The position numbers and the translations under genes were made by a program. 45,107 nucleotides of DNA, from contig JACQDF010000085.1 in NCBI GenBank assembly GCA_016201205.1, positions 1 to 45,107 on the forward strand. Reading direction: 5' to 3'. Positions 7,415 through 16,252 of the stretch are shown here, in pieces. Position 1 is the stretch's first letter; every line of letters begins with the position of its first letter. The notes beneath the pieces are model-generated. The model searched no databases. It saw nothing but the letters and a program-made list of their open reading frames with translations, and was not told the DNA's origin. This DNA is from Acidobacteriota bacterium. Its GTDB lineage: Bacteria; Acidobacteriota; Terriglobia; Bryobacterales; Bryobacteraceae.

Positions 7415-8758
7415 TCAGCGCGCCATGTCTTCGCACCGGTTGTCCCGAACCTGGTTGGCCTGGCGTGAGACGCCCGGCGCCGCGGCGATGCACCAGGTCT
7501 TCATGCCGTACCCATGGACGTGGTTGTTTTCGATCAGGTTGCCCCGCGCCGGTGCGGGCCGCTCCGCCCCCTTGCCCAGGTAGATGCCGGTGCGCAACAG
7601 GTCCGGCTCGCCCTCCTTGTAAAGGCACCCGGCAGCGAGATTCTCGTTGCAGCGCACCAGGTTCAGCCGGCGAAACACGTTCCCGCGGACCGTGTGCCCT
7701 TCGCCAATCAGGAACAGCCCTCCGAAGCGGAATCCCTCGATGACATTGCCGGTGATCTCGATGGCGCTCGATTTCATGTCCGGATTGCTGTTGTTGAGCA
7801 CAATTCCATAATGGCCGTGCGGGTAGGCGGCGGCATCGCGGCGATTGATGCACGTGTTTTCGCGCACCTGGCCGTGATGGAAGCCATCCAGGTCGATGCA
7901 TTTGCCGTTCACTTCTTCAAAATGGTTTCCGGCGTAGATGCTCGCTTCGACGTTGCCGGCGGTGTCGATGGCCACCGGAACGGCCCCGTGCTCCATATCC
8001 ACAATCTCAGCGGGGAATCCGATCAGCTTGCCTGAATTGCCAAGAATTCTCAGACCGACAGCATGACCCGCCTGCAAGGCGTCCCGGCCGATGAATTGGA
8101 GATCGTTGCCGGCGAATTCTCCCTCGCTGTTGCGCGGCGAGCGGTAGCGGGAGTGTGTCCAGATGCCGTTGCCGCGAATGTTGCGCAGGCGCGAGTTGCG
8201 TACCGCGAACCGCTCGCAGCCTTCCTCGAACAGGATGCCGCCGGTGGCGTTGTTCAGGCCCTTGGGGTCCAGCGTTCCCGAATCGCCGGCAAAGACCTCC
8301 TCGATGGTGACCTGTTTGGAGCGGCTGGCCAGGATTGCGTAACTGATTACATTGCGGATCGAGAGCCTGGCGATGGTGACGTTCTCGGAATCTTCAATCA
8401 GGATGCCGTTGTTTCGGTTCCACTGCGCCATCGATTGGTCGGCAGGCGGCAATTCGAAGCGCACGCTCATCTGCTCGCGATTCCCCTCGATGCGGAATTC
8501 CTCGAGACGAACATCCCTGGCGCGCCGGATCAGAATGGCGGCCTTGCCGGCGAAGTTGACTTTCAGCCGCGTGTTAGGGCCTCGCAAGGTCAGCCCCTGA
8601 ACGCCATCGAGAACGATGGGCTCGCGGAGCACGATTTCGCCGGACGGCAGATCCACAACGCCGGTGCGGACGCTAAGCGCCTTCTGGAGCCGGGCATCCT
8701 TGGTGCAGCCGCCGCATAGGACGGCCGTCCAAAGCATCCAGCGGCGGGAGCAAACCAT
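7415..8758 (-). CDS. Right-handed parallel beta-helix protein, likely lipoprotein
   Basis: The product is 447 aa. The N-terminus MVCSRRWMLWTAVLCGGC has a basic n-region, a hydrophobic stretch and a cysteine at 18, a weak lipobox (LCGGC), so attachment to a membrane is plausible. The rest shows the repeating short-strand pattern of pectate-lyase/NosD-type beta-helices: IVLDGVQGLTLRGPN, NGILIEDSENVTIARLSIRN, GGILFEEGCERFAVRNSRLRN, ITGNVIEGFRFGGLFLIGE. Such folds usually bind or cleave polysaccharides; no catalytic residues can be named, so the substrate is unknown. The start is only 24 bp from the start of the divergent gene at 8783, across a perfect palindrome. Confidence 0.8.
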   Translation of the reverse strand: MVCSRRWMLWTAVLCGGCTKDARLQKALSVRTGVVDLPSGEIVLREPIVLDGVQGLTLRGPNTRLKVNFAGKAAILIRRARDVRLEEFRIEGNREQMSVRFELPPADQSMAQWNRNNGILIEDSENVTIARLSIRNVISYAILASRSKQVTIEEVFAGDSGTLDPKGLNNATGGILFEEGCERFAVRNSRLRNIRGNGIWTHSRYRSPRNSEGEFAGNDLQFIGRDALQAGHAVGLRILGNSGKLIGFPAEIVDMEHGAVPVAIDTAGNVEASIYAGNHFEEVNGKCIDLDGFHHGQVRENTCINRRDAAAYPHGHYGIVLNNSNPDMKSSAIEITGNVIEGFRFGGLFLIGEGHTVRGNVFRRLNLVRCNENLAAGCLYKEGEPDLLRTGIYLGKGAERPAPARGNLIENNHVHGYGMKTWCIAAAPGVSRQANQVRDNRCEDMAR

Positions 8759-8763
8759 GCGAT

Positions 8764-8776
8764 TGCTAGACTAGCA
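8764..8776. promoter_or_regulatory. Perfect 13-bp palindrome between two divergent start codons
   Basis: TGCTAG-A-CTAGCA lies in the 24-bp gap between the start codons of the divergent genes at 8758 (minus) and 8783 (plus). A symmetric site here could be an operator shared by both genes, or form a hairpin near both starts. A 6-bp arm can arise by chance; only the position makes it notable. Confidence 0.3.
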
Positions 8777-8782
8777 GAGTAT

Positions 8783-9703
8783 ATGTCCGTCGTCTTCCGC
8801 GAGCCCTTCCCCGCTACTGCGCCTGGCGGCTATGTGATCGGGCTTGTGGGAGATGACGGTGCGGGAAAACGCGACCTGCTCGAACTAGCTGCCGGCCTTC
8901 GCCAGGCGTCCCCCGACGCCGTCACCGCCTCCCCGCCGCGGCGGTACCTCGGCCCGTCGGATACAGCCGGGATCGGGGACGCCATGACGCTTGCCATGTA
9001 CCATACGCTGGCAACCAAGGACGCAGCCACCCGCGCACGCACAGCGATGGATCTGGAACTGCTGCGCCGGCGCGGCGGCGCGGCGCTGCTTGTTTCGCAC
9101 GAACCGGACCTGCTGGCCTGGCTTTCGGACGAGATCTGGTGGATCGACCAGGGGCGGCTGAAGCAAAAAGGCGATCCGCGCGAAGTGCTGGATGCCTATC
9201 GCCGCCATGTGGCCGCAAGATTGCGCGAGCAGGCGAATGGCTCCAGTCTCATGCTGACGCCCACGATGCGCAAAGGGGATGGCCGCGCGGTGCTCGAATC
9301 CGTCGAGACGCTCGATGAATCCGGCCGGCCGGTCGCCGTCTGGCAGACCGGAGCCATGGTGGGCGTTCGAGTCGTGGTGCGATTCGAACGCTGGGTCGCC
9401 GATCCGGTGGTCGGCATTCTGATTCGCACGCGCATCGGCTTTGAAGTCTTCGGCACCAATACCGAACTCGAGAAGGTGAAGCTTGGGCCCTGCCAGGCCA
9501 GCGACGCGCTGGGCATCACCTTTCGCTTCCCGTGCCATCTTTGCCCGCAGGAGTACACGCTGACGGCGGCTTCGCACGATCCCGACGGCGTGTGGCACGA
9601 CTGGATGGAGGACGGGCTCGCCTTCAGCGTAGTCGACCACCGCTACACAGCCGGTGTTGCCTGCCTGCGCGCGCACATCGAGGTGCAAAAACTCACGAAA
9701 TAA
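8783..9703 (+). CDS. Shrunken ABC-type ATPase fused to a Wzt-like C-terminal domain
   Basis: The product is 306 aa. The N-terminal half resembles an ABC ATPase of the polysaccharide-export (Wzt/TagH) kind but is too short. There is a P-loop-like GLVGDDGAGKR (20-30) in which the Ser/Thr after Lys is Arg, then a jump to the H-loop region ALLVSHEPDL (H106) and D-loop-like IWWIDQGRL. The Q-loop, the LSGGQ signature and the Walker B LLLDE are absent. Residues about 165-300 (VRVVVRFERWVADPVVG, IRTRIGFEVFGTNT) fit the Wzt C-terminal beta-sandwich that recognises O-antigen ends. ATP hydrolysis is unlikely. No permease gene is next to it. The role is unknown; a sensor or adaptor in export of surface polysaccharide is one guess. 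Confidence 0.65.
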   Translation: MSVVFREPFPATAPGGYVIGLVGDDGAGKRDLLELAAGLRQASPDAVTASPPRRYLGPSDTAGIGDAMTLAMYHTLATKDAATRARTAMDLELLRRRGGAALLVSHEPDLLAWLSDEIWWIDQGRLKQKGDPREVLDAYRRHVAARLREQANGSSLMLTPTMRKGDGRAVLESVETLDESGRPVAVWQTGAMVGVRVVVRFERWVADPVVGILIRTRIGFEVFGTNTELEKVKLGPCQASDALGITFRFPCHLCPQEYTLTAASHDPDGVWHDWMEDGLAFSVVDHRYTAGVACLRAHIEVQKLTK

Positions 9704-9712
9704 GTGTGCCAA

Positions 9713-9771
9713 CCGCTCCCTAACGGTCGCGGCTCGGAAGCGCTTGCTGAGCCGCGCGCGTGAGCAAGCGG
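9713..9771. repeat. Dispersed palindromic element, copy 1
   Basis: This imperfect hairpin has outer arms CCGCT/AGCGG and inner arms CGCGGCTC/GAGCCGCG. It begins 9 bp after the stop of the Wzt-like gene. A close relative lies at 34701-34749, also just after a plus-strand gene. It may serve as a terminator or be a REP-like element; there is no T-run after the stem. Confidence 0.6.
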
Positions 9772-9854
9772 AGCTGTCAACCTGAAACAGTAATTCCGCA
9801 GCATCTGGCTGCTCCGGCGAGTTACAATCGAAGATCAATGAAAGCGAGGATCCC

Positions 9855-10328
9855 ATGAAGGGTAATGCCAAAGTGATGAAGTGTCTCCAGGAGGTGCTGA
9901 AGGCTGAGCTGACCGCGATCAACCAGTATTTTCTGCACGCGGAGATGATGGAGAACTGGGGCTACCATAAGCTCGGCCGGCACACCCGGAAAGAATCGCT
10001 CGAAGAGATGAAGCACGCCGAAGCGGTCCTCGAGCGCATGCTCTACCTGGATGGCGCCCCGAATATGAGCGAGTTGTTCACGCTGCGCATCGGCCAGAGC
10101 GTCAAGGCGCAACTGGAGAACGACCTGGCGCTCGAATACGAAGCGATCCCGCGTCTAAACAAGTCGATCCAGGTCGCTGTGGAAACCGGCGATAACGGCT
10201 CGCGCGAATTGTTCGAAAAGATCCTGGTCGATGAAGAGAAGCACGTCGATTTTCTCGAAGCGCAGCTTCACATGATCCAGGAAATGGGCTACGACAACTA
10301 CCTCGCCCAGCAGATGCACGAATCGTGA
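9855..10328 (+). CDS. bfr: Bacterioferritin
   Basis: This iron-storage protein oxidises Fe(II) and stores it as a mineral core in a 24-mer. It has 157 aa, the usual length. The ferroxidase residues are in place: E18, E51, H54, E94 and then E127/H130 (VDEEKHVDF). Met52 in EEMKHAE is the heme ligand of true bacterioferritins, so heme binding at the dimer interface is likely. A GAGGA site lies 5-7 nt before the ATG. The downstream secreted glycosidase gene begins 7 bp after the stop, which may be operon placement or chance. No bacterioferritin-associated ferredoxin gene is in the window. Confidence 0.97.
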   Translation: MKGNAKVMKCLQEVLKAELTAINQYFLHAEMMENWGYHKLGRHTRKESLEEMKHAEAVLERMLYLDGAPNMSELFTLRIGQSVKAQLENDLALEYEAIPRLNKSIQVAVETGDNGSRELFEKILVDEEKHVDFLEAQLHMIQEMGYDNYLAQQMHES

Positions 10329-10335
10329 CTGCTCT

Positions 10336-13300
10336 ATGAGCAGAAGTCTTTGCTTACTGCTTCTTACCTCTGTTCTGCTTCATGCTGATCTGCGCGTAAA
10401 CGGCGACACGTTGACCGTCACCACGGCGGATGCCGTCGCGAGTTTTCGCGGAGCGGATCTGGCCGCCCTCAGCAATACGCTCACCGGCGAGAACTATCTT
10501 CGCAGCGGGCCGGCGCCCTCCCTGATCGGCATGGATCTGATCCAGCCCACCGGCGAACCGCTCGCCTCGAGCGGCTGGATCCTGTCTGGCCAGCAGGCTG
10601 CCTCGATTACGTTCGCCGATTCCGTGCGCACAGTTTCCATGCAGGTTTCTATAGACCCGGACACCGGGGAGATCGTCATCGGATTGAACGGCCAGTCCAA
10701 ACGCAGAGGGGTTCGCGGCGCAATGTGGGGCATTTCCGGGCTGGACCTGAAGGCCGGACGGCTGGTGCTGCCGGCGGCCGAGGGAACCTACGTGGATGCG
10801 GGCAACTTCCCCGGTGACACGTGGCTCGATTACCCGACGCACTGGCAATATCAGATGTTCCTTTTCGAGAGCAGCCAGGGCGGCGGCTTTCAGGTGTATT
10901 CCACCGATCGCCAGGCGCTGTTCAAGAGGCTTCACCTGGCGCCGGGAGGCGGCAACTCGACCGTGTCTGTCTCGCTCATGACGGATGCGCCGGCGCCGTT
11001 TCCATCCGCGGCGGATGTACCTGCGATTGAATGGCGGCTGTGGTGCTTTCAGGGAAACTGGCGGACTGCGGCGGCCAGGTACCGCAATCAGATCGACAGC
11101 CTGCGGCCGCCAGTCGCCGCCCAAGGGAACCGCGGCTGGGTACCGAACATTCGCACCGTCGTCATCCTGCACAGCCTGGACACTGCGGTCTTGGGCCCCC
11201 TCGCGGCCAGGATGAATGCGGCGAAAACGCTGCTGTACCTGCCCGCTTGGCGAAAAGATCCATACGACGTGAACTACCCCGATTACACGCCGCACTCGAA
11301 CGCCTGGCTGTTCGTGGACCGGGCCCATGCGCTGGGATTCCGGGTCATGCTGCATACGGATATCGTTGGCGTTTCTCCCGGCAATCCTGATTACGCGGCG
11401 GTGCGCCAATACCAGGTGAAGCATCCCGAGACACTCGCTCCAACGGGCTGGTATTGGGATCATCCAGCCAGCGATCCGCAGCGATTCGCGTTCATCAACC
11501 CCGCGGCCTCTCCTTATCGGAAGCTGTTCATCGATCGTTTGCGCCCGGCCGTCGAGGCATTGCAGCCGGACGCGATCCACCTCGACGTTTCCGGCGCCAT
11601 CTTCGAAGACGGCAACGGGTTGATTGAAGGGATGAACTTCGGCCAGGGTTCGATTGCGCTGCACCGCGATTTGCTGAACGCCTTTCCGGACGTAGTGCTC
11701 GCCGGAGAGAGCGTCCATGAGCTGCTCGCGCCATACGAGTGGTTTGCACAGCGGTGGAGCGCGGAAAGGCAAGTCGGCCGCCTGATGGTTGCGCATCCTG
11801 TCTCGACGTACCTGCTGGGCGAGCATGTGCTGCTCTACGGCTATCTGGGACAGCCTTCGCCGGAGGATCCGGGCTTTTTGCAGTACTTCCAACAATACGA
11901 GCGCCAAGGCGTGGTTCCGACTCCAGTGGTGAGGTCCGCGTCGGACCTGGATACCAGCAGACCGGCAACGGCGCGACTGCTCGCGCTGGCGAACCTGTGG
12001 CAGAAACTCGATCTGGCGCCGGACTGGGAGCATGATTGGAACGGCGCGCTCTTTCAATACCTGGGATCGGATGGCGCTCTGGCGGCGCTGCGGGACACCG
12101 GCACGCGGATCAGTTTCTCCGTGGATGATCGCCTGTATTATCAGCGGGTGCACGGCACGACTTCGCTCAAGACCAGCCTCTTCATCTCTGGCTGGCCGGC
12201 CTACGACGCCCAAGCCCTTTACGGGCTCGATCCGGATCAGCAGTATTGGCTGGAAGACAGACTGCGCCCTTCAGACGCGGCGCATGTCTCGCGTATTCCG
12301 GATGGAGTCAAGCTCGGGACGCGCACCCTGGTCACCAACGACTTTGCGTATCTCGATCTCGTCCTCGCGCAGAAGCCCGGCCTTGATTTCGTCAAGGCTC
12401 TGTGGCTGGCGCAGAACGGCACCACTTACGAGGGCGTCGACGGCCCGCTGGTCAATGGCGCCACCGCCGTCATTACCACCATGACCGTGGGCGGAGAAAG
12501 CCGAACAGCGCTGTTCGAGCATCCGCCGTACCAGGGAACCGAACGCGGCGGCGAAACCTTTGTTGAGTACTCGGCAACGGTTCCGGACGCTACCGGAGCC
12601 GCGCTCGAGTTCGCGGCCGGCATCAACGACTCCGCCACCCGGACAGAAGCAGTCCGCTTCCGGATCACTGTCAACGGCGCGGAAGTCTGGCGGCGGGACA
12701 TCGCCAAGGGCGCCTGGCAGCCAGGCCGCGTGGATCTGGCGGGTTTTCGAGGCCAAAGCGTCGCCATCCGCTTCATTACGCATCCCGGCCCCAATCTGAA
12801 TACGAGCTTCGCATGGGCGGGGTGGAGCGCGATTCGCATGATCACCGACCCCGTGGCTACACGCGTCAGCGTCGAGCCAGCGGGGCAGGAACCTGCTGCA
12901 ATCAACGTTACGATTCAGACACCCGGGAGTGCTCTGCTCTTCCTGAGAACGCCGCGATCGATCGGTGTGGGGCAGAGCCTGTTGGACTTTCCTTTCACCT
13001 CCTGGCTCTCCTCGGCCGGCAGCCTCCCGGTGACCGGCAGCATCTACAGCAGCGGAACGATTTCGTCTGCGGTCTCCGGCGGCATATCCAAGGCGCGAAC
13101 CATCAACGCTCACCCGCCTGGTTATGGCCAGACGATTCTCACCTGGACGCTGGCTCTGCCGGACACGGACGGCCTGAAGTTCGGCGTGAGCGCCGGGATC
13201 GCCGATGGAGCGAACTCGAATGGCGTTGCTTTCTCCGTCCGCGTGAATGGCCGGCAAATCTGGAGGTTCGAGACATCGAAACCCGGTTGGAAGACCGATG

Positions 13301-13416
13301 GCGCCGACGTCTCATCCTGGCGCGGTCAAAATGTGCTGCTCGAGCTGGTGACCGATTCCCTCGCCGACAACTCGTACGATTGGGCCCGCTGGGCCGACCT
13401 GGCCATTATGCGGTGA
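10336..13416 (+). CDS. Secreted DUF6259-like glycoside hydrolase with two C-terminal beta-sandwich modules
   Basis: The product is 1026 aa. Residues 1-17 form a short signal peptide (LCLLLLTSVLLHA). A beta-sandwich region (about 20-260) precedes a TIM-barrel-like region. In it AIHLDVSGAIFEDGNG places D417 at a strand end and VLAGESVHE places E458, a spacing compatible with catalytic acids of retaining glycosidases related to GH36/GH101-type barrels. Residues about 740-835 and 933-1026 are two copies of a module with the pattern 'FxxxVNGxxxWR...pGWxxxxxDxxxxRGQxVxxxxxT...N.s.dWA.Wxxxxxm'. Both probably bind carbohydrate. The family name is from memory of similar domains; the substrate is unknown. 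Confidence 0.65.
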   Translation: MSRSLCLLLLTSVLLHADLRVNGDTLTVTTADAVASFRGADLAALSNTLTGENYLRSGPAPSLIGMDLIQPTGEPLASSGWILSGQQAASITFADSVRTVSMQVSIDPDTGEIVIGLNGQSKRRGVRGAMWGISGLDLKAGRLVLPAAEGTYVDAGNFPGDTWLDYPTHWQYQMFLFESSQGGGFQVYSTDRQALFKRLHLAPGGGNSTVSVSLMTDAPAPFPSAADVPAIEWRLWCFQGNWRTAAARYRNQIDSLRPPVAAQGNRGWVPNIRTVVILHSLDTAVLGPLAARMNAAKTLLYLPAWRKDPYDVNYPDYTPHSNAWLFVDRAHALGFRVMLHTDIVGVSPGNPDYAAVRQYQVKHPETLAPTGWYWDHPASDPQRFAFINPAASPYRKLFIDRLRPAVEALQPDAIHLDVSGAIFEDGNGLIEGMNFGQGSIALHRDLLNAFPDVVLAGESVHELLAPYEWFAQRWSAERQVGRLMVAHPVSTYLLGEHVLLYGYLGQPSPEDPGFLQYFQQYERQGVVPTPVVRSASDLDTSRPATARLLALANLWQKLDLAPDWEHDWNGALFQYLGSDGALAALRDTGTRISFSVDDRLYYQRVHGTTSLKTSLFISGWPAYDAQALYGLDPDQQYWLEDRLRPSDAAHVSRIPDGVKLGTRTLVTNDFAYLDLVLAQKPGLDFVKALWLAQNGTTYEGVDGPLVNGATAVITTMTVGGESRTALFEHPPYQGTERGGETFVEYSATVPDATGAALEFAAGINDSATRTEAVRFRITVNGAEVWRRDIAKGAWQPGRVDLAGFRGQSVAIRFITHPGPNLNTSFAWAGWSAIRMITDPVATRVSVEPAGQEPAAINVTIQTPGSALLFLRTPRSIGVGQSLLDFPFTSWLSSAGSLPVTGSIYSSGTISSAVSGGISKARTINAHPPGYGQTILTWTLALPDTDGLKFGVSAGIADGANSNGVAFSVRVNGRQIWRFETSKPGWKTDGADVSSWRGQNVLLELVTDSLADNSYDWARWADLAIMR

Positions 13417-13419
13417 CAT

Positions 13420-13440
13420 CTCCGCCCCCACTGCGCGGAG
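13420..13440. terminator. Possible bidirectional terminator hairpin between convergent genes
   Basis: CTCCGC (13420-13425) and GCGGAG (13435-13440) can pair around a 9-nt loop in the 29-bp gap between two convergent genes. There is no T-run on either side, so intrinsic termination is only a possibility. Confidence 0.3.
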
Positions 13441-13445
13441 GCGCA

Positions 13446-14282
13446 TCAGGACTGCAACGTTTTGTGCAGATACGCCAGATTGCGCTTCATGTCTGCTTCC
13501 ACGTTGCGCGACGGCGAATCGGTCTCCAGGATCGCCCAGCCCTCGAAGCCGATGTCGCGCATCGCCTTCAGCACGCCCGGGAAGTCGATCTTCCCTTCCC
13601 CGAGGTAGCCTGGATTGTCCTTCAGGTGCATCTGGCAGATGCGTTTCTTTCCCAGCCAGCGGATCTCCTTGACGAGGTCGAACCCGCCCCGGTTCGAGTT
13701 GCCGACGTCGTAATAGGTGAGCACCGCTTTTGACCGCGAGCGCTCCATGATGCGCACATTGTCTTCGGCTGAGATGGTGTCCTCCAGACCGAGAAGGATT
13801 CCCTGCTTTTCCGCCTCGCGGCCGGCGTCGCGAAGGAAATCGCCCACGTAGTCCATCTCTTCATGTGTCTGGAGCGCCCCTTTGCCGAAAAACGGAAGCA
13901 GAACAACCTTGGCGTTGAGCTTCCTGGTGATTGGAATCGAGTCCATCACCCACTTCTGGCCGAGCTTGTCGTTCTTGAGGTAATTGACGTGAAGGATGTC
14001 GAGGCACGTTCCGCACAGTTTGATGCCGTGCTTTTTGGACGCATCGAGATATTGAGCTTGAATCCCGGCGTCGTCGAGCGGCAGCCTGTTGTCGGCGCTC
14101 TTGCGGCCCAGGCTGACCTGCACTCCGGGAAAGCCGCAGCGTTTGGCCAGCTCGACAGCTTCAATGTTGCCTGTAAGGCGGAGATTCCAGTCGGTAACGC
14201 CGAACTGGAAGCCGTAGGATTTGGCGTGAACGGCGAGAGCCGCGCCCGTGGCGGTGAAGAACGAACGGCGAGTAAGGCTCAT
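13446..14282 (-). CDS. Tat-exported sugar phosphate isomerase/epimerase-like TIM barrel
   Basis: The product is 278 aa. The N-terminus MSLTRRSFFTATGAALAVHA carries a twin-arginine motif and hydrophobic stretch, so export in folded form is likely. The rest is a xylose-isomerase-like (AP endonuclease family 2) barrel. Likely metal ligands are in LGLEDT (Glu), TYYDVGN (Asp), CQMHLKD (His) and AILETD (Glu), in the usual order for this superfamily. Acidobacteria and Planctomycetes encode many such exported paralogs of unsettled substrate. The stop of the upstream gene at 14288 is only 5 bp away on the same strand, so it may be the last gene of the serine hydrolase operon. Confidence 0.85.
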   Translation of the reverse strand: MSLTRRSFFTATGAALAVHAKSYGFQFGVTDWNLRLTGNIEAVELAKRCGFPGVQVSLGRKSADNRLPLDDAGIQAQYLDASKKHGIKLCGTCLDILHVNYLKNDKLGQKWVMDSIPITRKLNAKVVLLPFFGKGALQTHEEMDYVGDFLRDAGREAEKQGILLGLEDTISAEDNVRIMERSRSKAVLTYYDVGNSNRGGFDLVKEIRWLGKKRICQMHLKDNPGYLGEGKIDFPGVLKAMRDIGFEGWAILETDSPSRNVEADMKRNLAYLHKTLQS

Positions 14283-14287
14283 GACGT

Positions 14288-16252
14288 TTAGTTTATCGCC
14301 AGCGGGCGCCCGTTGACATCCACCTGGGCGTCGGGGAAGAAGAACCAGCGGACAAAGCCGCCGCGGACATTGCCGCCGAGCTCTTCGTTGTCGCCAAGGC
14401 TGAGGCGGACGACGCCCTCGCCGTAGCCATAGTAAGGCAGTACGCGGACGCCCGGTTGCGGCCTGAGCTTGGGATGGAGACCGATGGCGAATTCGCGAAA
14501 ACTGCCGGCGGCATCGCCGCCGCTCTTCAACATCTGCTCGACGGCGGCAAGATTCTCCGCCGCCTCATGCTTGATCATCTTTCCCCGCTTGAACACGAGC
14601 CGCACGTTCTTTGCGGTCTGCCCCGCAAAACGCCCCTCCGGAATCACCACCGTTCCGTCGACGCTCTCCTCGAGCGGGGCGACACGGACGACGCCCGAGG
14701 GGAGCTCGATATCGCGGTCGATCCGAATGCGCGCCGCCCTGGCGCGATCGGCGGATGCGTCGCCATCCTGCTTGTTAAACGGCCGGTCCCCCACCCGGAA
14801 GCGGATGTCGGTGCCCGAAGGGGTGCGCACGCGCACAACGCCGCTCCGAAGCTGGGCGATCACGCGATCCTGCCGGGCCGAGAGACCCTGGTAGTCGATG
14901 TCGAGCGCTTCCTGATAGAGCCCATCCAGCGCCGCGCTGTGCTCGCCGTAGAGGCCGTCAGAGAAAACGCTCCCCTCACGCCAATGAAAGTGGAGTTGCC
15001 GTCGCGCACCGCCCTGATCCGTCCATTTGCGAAGGGCAGCCGCTTCCTGCGGAAAACGGCCCGGGCTGGCGGGCCCCATCGGCAGCGCCATGTAGATGGA
15101 AGCCTCCGCGAGAACATTCGTTTCGACGGCCCCGGCCTGTTCCATCCGCTGCCGCAGCGTTGGGAGCAACCCCTCGAAATAGCCCGGATCGGGGCGCATG
15201 TAAAAGCGCTCGCCCCGCTGTGGCTTGAGAGCGGTCACGATGCGCTCGGCCATCTTGTCAAAATCCAGCGGGCCTTTGGGATGGAAGAGAAAAAAATCAT
15301 GCACCGCTCGAGCGGTTTCCGCAATCCCGCGCTCGACCTGTGCGGCTTCCCGTTCCGACTTCTTGACGAACACCGCCAGCGCCACGTGCCCGGCATGGTC
15401 GGGCAGAGTGAGGATGCCAACGTCATTGGTCACCATCGGCATCGAACCGGTCTTGTGCGCGACCGGCGTGCCCTCGGGAAGAATTCCTTTGATCCTCGCG
15501 GCGCCGGTGCGGCAGCGGCGCATGATGTCCAGCAGCAGCTCCGCTGTCTCCCGCTTCAGCAGATCCTTGCGATGGATCCCCATCAGGAGTTGCGCCATGC
15601 CGTCCGGTGTGGCCGTGTCGCGAGGGTCATCCTGAAACTTCTTCCGCGCTTCGGTGCGGGCCTCGGCGGGCGATGCTCGCAACGCGCCGGCAAAGACCGG
15701 CGGCGTCCATTGTTCTTCCGGGGGCAGCGTAACGGCGGCGGCGTCCGCGATCAGCAGCACCGTCGGCCGGTCCACACGAATCCCGCGGATGCCGAGCTTC
15801 GCCAGCCGGTCGTTGACAGCCTGCGGCCCGCCGGCCACTTTCAGCAGCACGTCGGTGGCGGAGTTGTCCGAGATCAGCAGCATCAGCTCGAGCAGGTTCC
15901 GGATGCTCAAAGAAACGCCAGGCTGATTGAAAAGGTCCGTCAATGTTCCACTGCCAGGGTGCAGATCCTTCTGCTCCAGCGTCACCATGCGGTCCAACCG
16001 CTCTTTGCCTTCATCCACCAGCGTGAGCAATTGGACGGCGAGGGGCACTTTCACGGTGCTCGCCATCGGGAACCGCTCGTTTGGATTCAGCGTCACGCGC
16101 CGGCCCGTTTCGATATGGATTGCGGCAGCGCCCACGACGCCGCCCGCGATCTTCGATATGCGCGCCATTTCGCGCTCCAGCCGGGCGGTGGCCGGGGCGT
16201 CCTGGGCGGCAAGGACAACAGCGGATACAAGCAAACAGAAAGCGGCTCTCAT
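14288..16252 (-). CDS. Class A beta-lactamase-fold serine hydrolase fused to an M29-aminopeptidase-like domain
   Basis: The product is 654 aa with signal peptide AAFCLLVSAVVLAAQ. Residues about 25-325 are a class A beta-lactamase fold: S65-T-V-K68, SDN 128-130 and KTG 267-269. The omega-loop Glu that deacylates penicillins is not evident (RPTVLLIAD replaces the usual ExxLN/RTELQLIAD), so a penicillin-binding or peptidase-like role is as likely as resistance. Residues about 330-650 follow the M29 aminopeptidase pattern (PSGVVRVAPLEESVDG, REFAIG, LSLGDNEELGGN). Of the M29 metal ligands only E587 looks kept; the GEV Glu is V521 and the two His and the Asp appear as R616, R635 and F637. The start overlaps the upstream gene (ATGA at 16249-16252). 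Confidence 0.7.
   Translation of the reverse strand: MRAAFCLLVSAVVLAAQDAPATARLEREMARISKIAGGVVGAAAIHIETGRRVTLNPNERFPMASTVKVPLAVQLLTLVDEGKERLDRMVTLEQKDLHPGSGTLTDLFNQPGVSLSIRNLLELMLLISDNSATDVLLKVAGGPQAVNDRLAKLGIRGIRVDRPTVLLIADAAAVTLPPEEQWTPPVFAGALRASPAEARTEARKKFQDDPRDTATPDGMAQLLMGIHRKDLLKRETAELLLDIMRRCRTGAARIKGILPEGTPVAHKTGSMPMVTNDVGILTLPDHAGHVALAVFVKKSEREAAQVERGIAETARAVHDFFLFHPKGPLDFDKMAERIVTALKPQRGERFYMRPDPGYFEGLLPTLRQRMEQAGAVETNVLAEASIYMALPMGPASPGRFPQEAAALRKWTDQGGARRQLHFHWREGSVFSDGLYGEHSAALDGLYQEALDIDYQGLSARQDRVIAQLRSGVVRVRTPSGTDIRFRVGDRPFNKQDGDASADRARAARIRIDRDIELPSGVVRVAPLEESVDGTVVIPEGRFAGQTAKNVRLVFKRGKMIKHEAAENLAAVEQMLKSGGDAAGSFREFAIGLHPKLRPQPGVRVLPYYGYGEGVVRLSLGDNEELGGNVRGGFVRWFFFPDAQVDVNGRPLAIN

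Noticed and set aside
10354..12213. Long minus-strand frame (619 codons) opposite the glycosidase gene
   Set aside because: Arg-rich shadow frame; the plus strand has signal peptide and domain structure.
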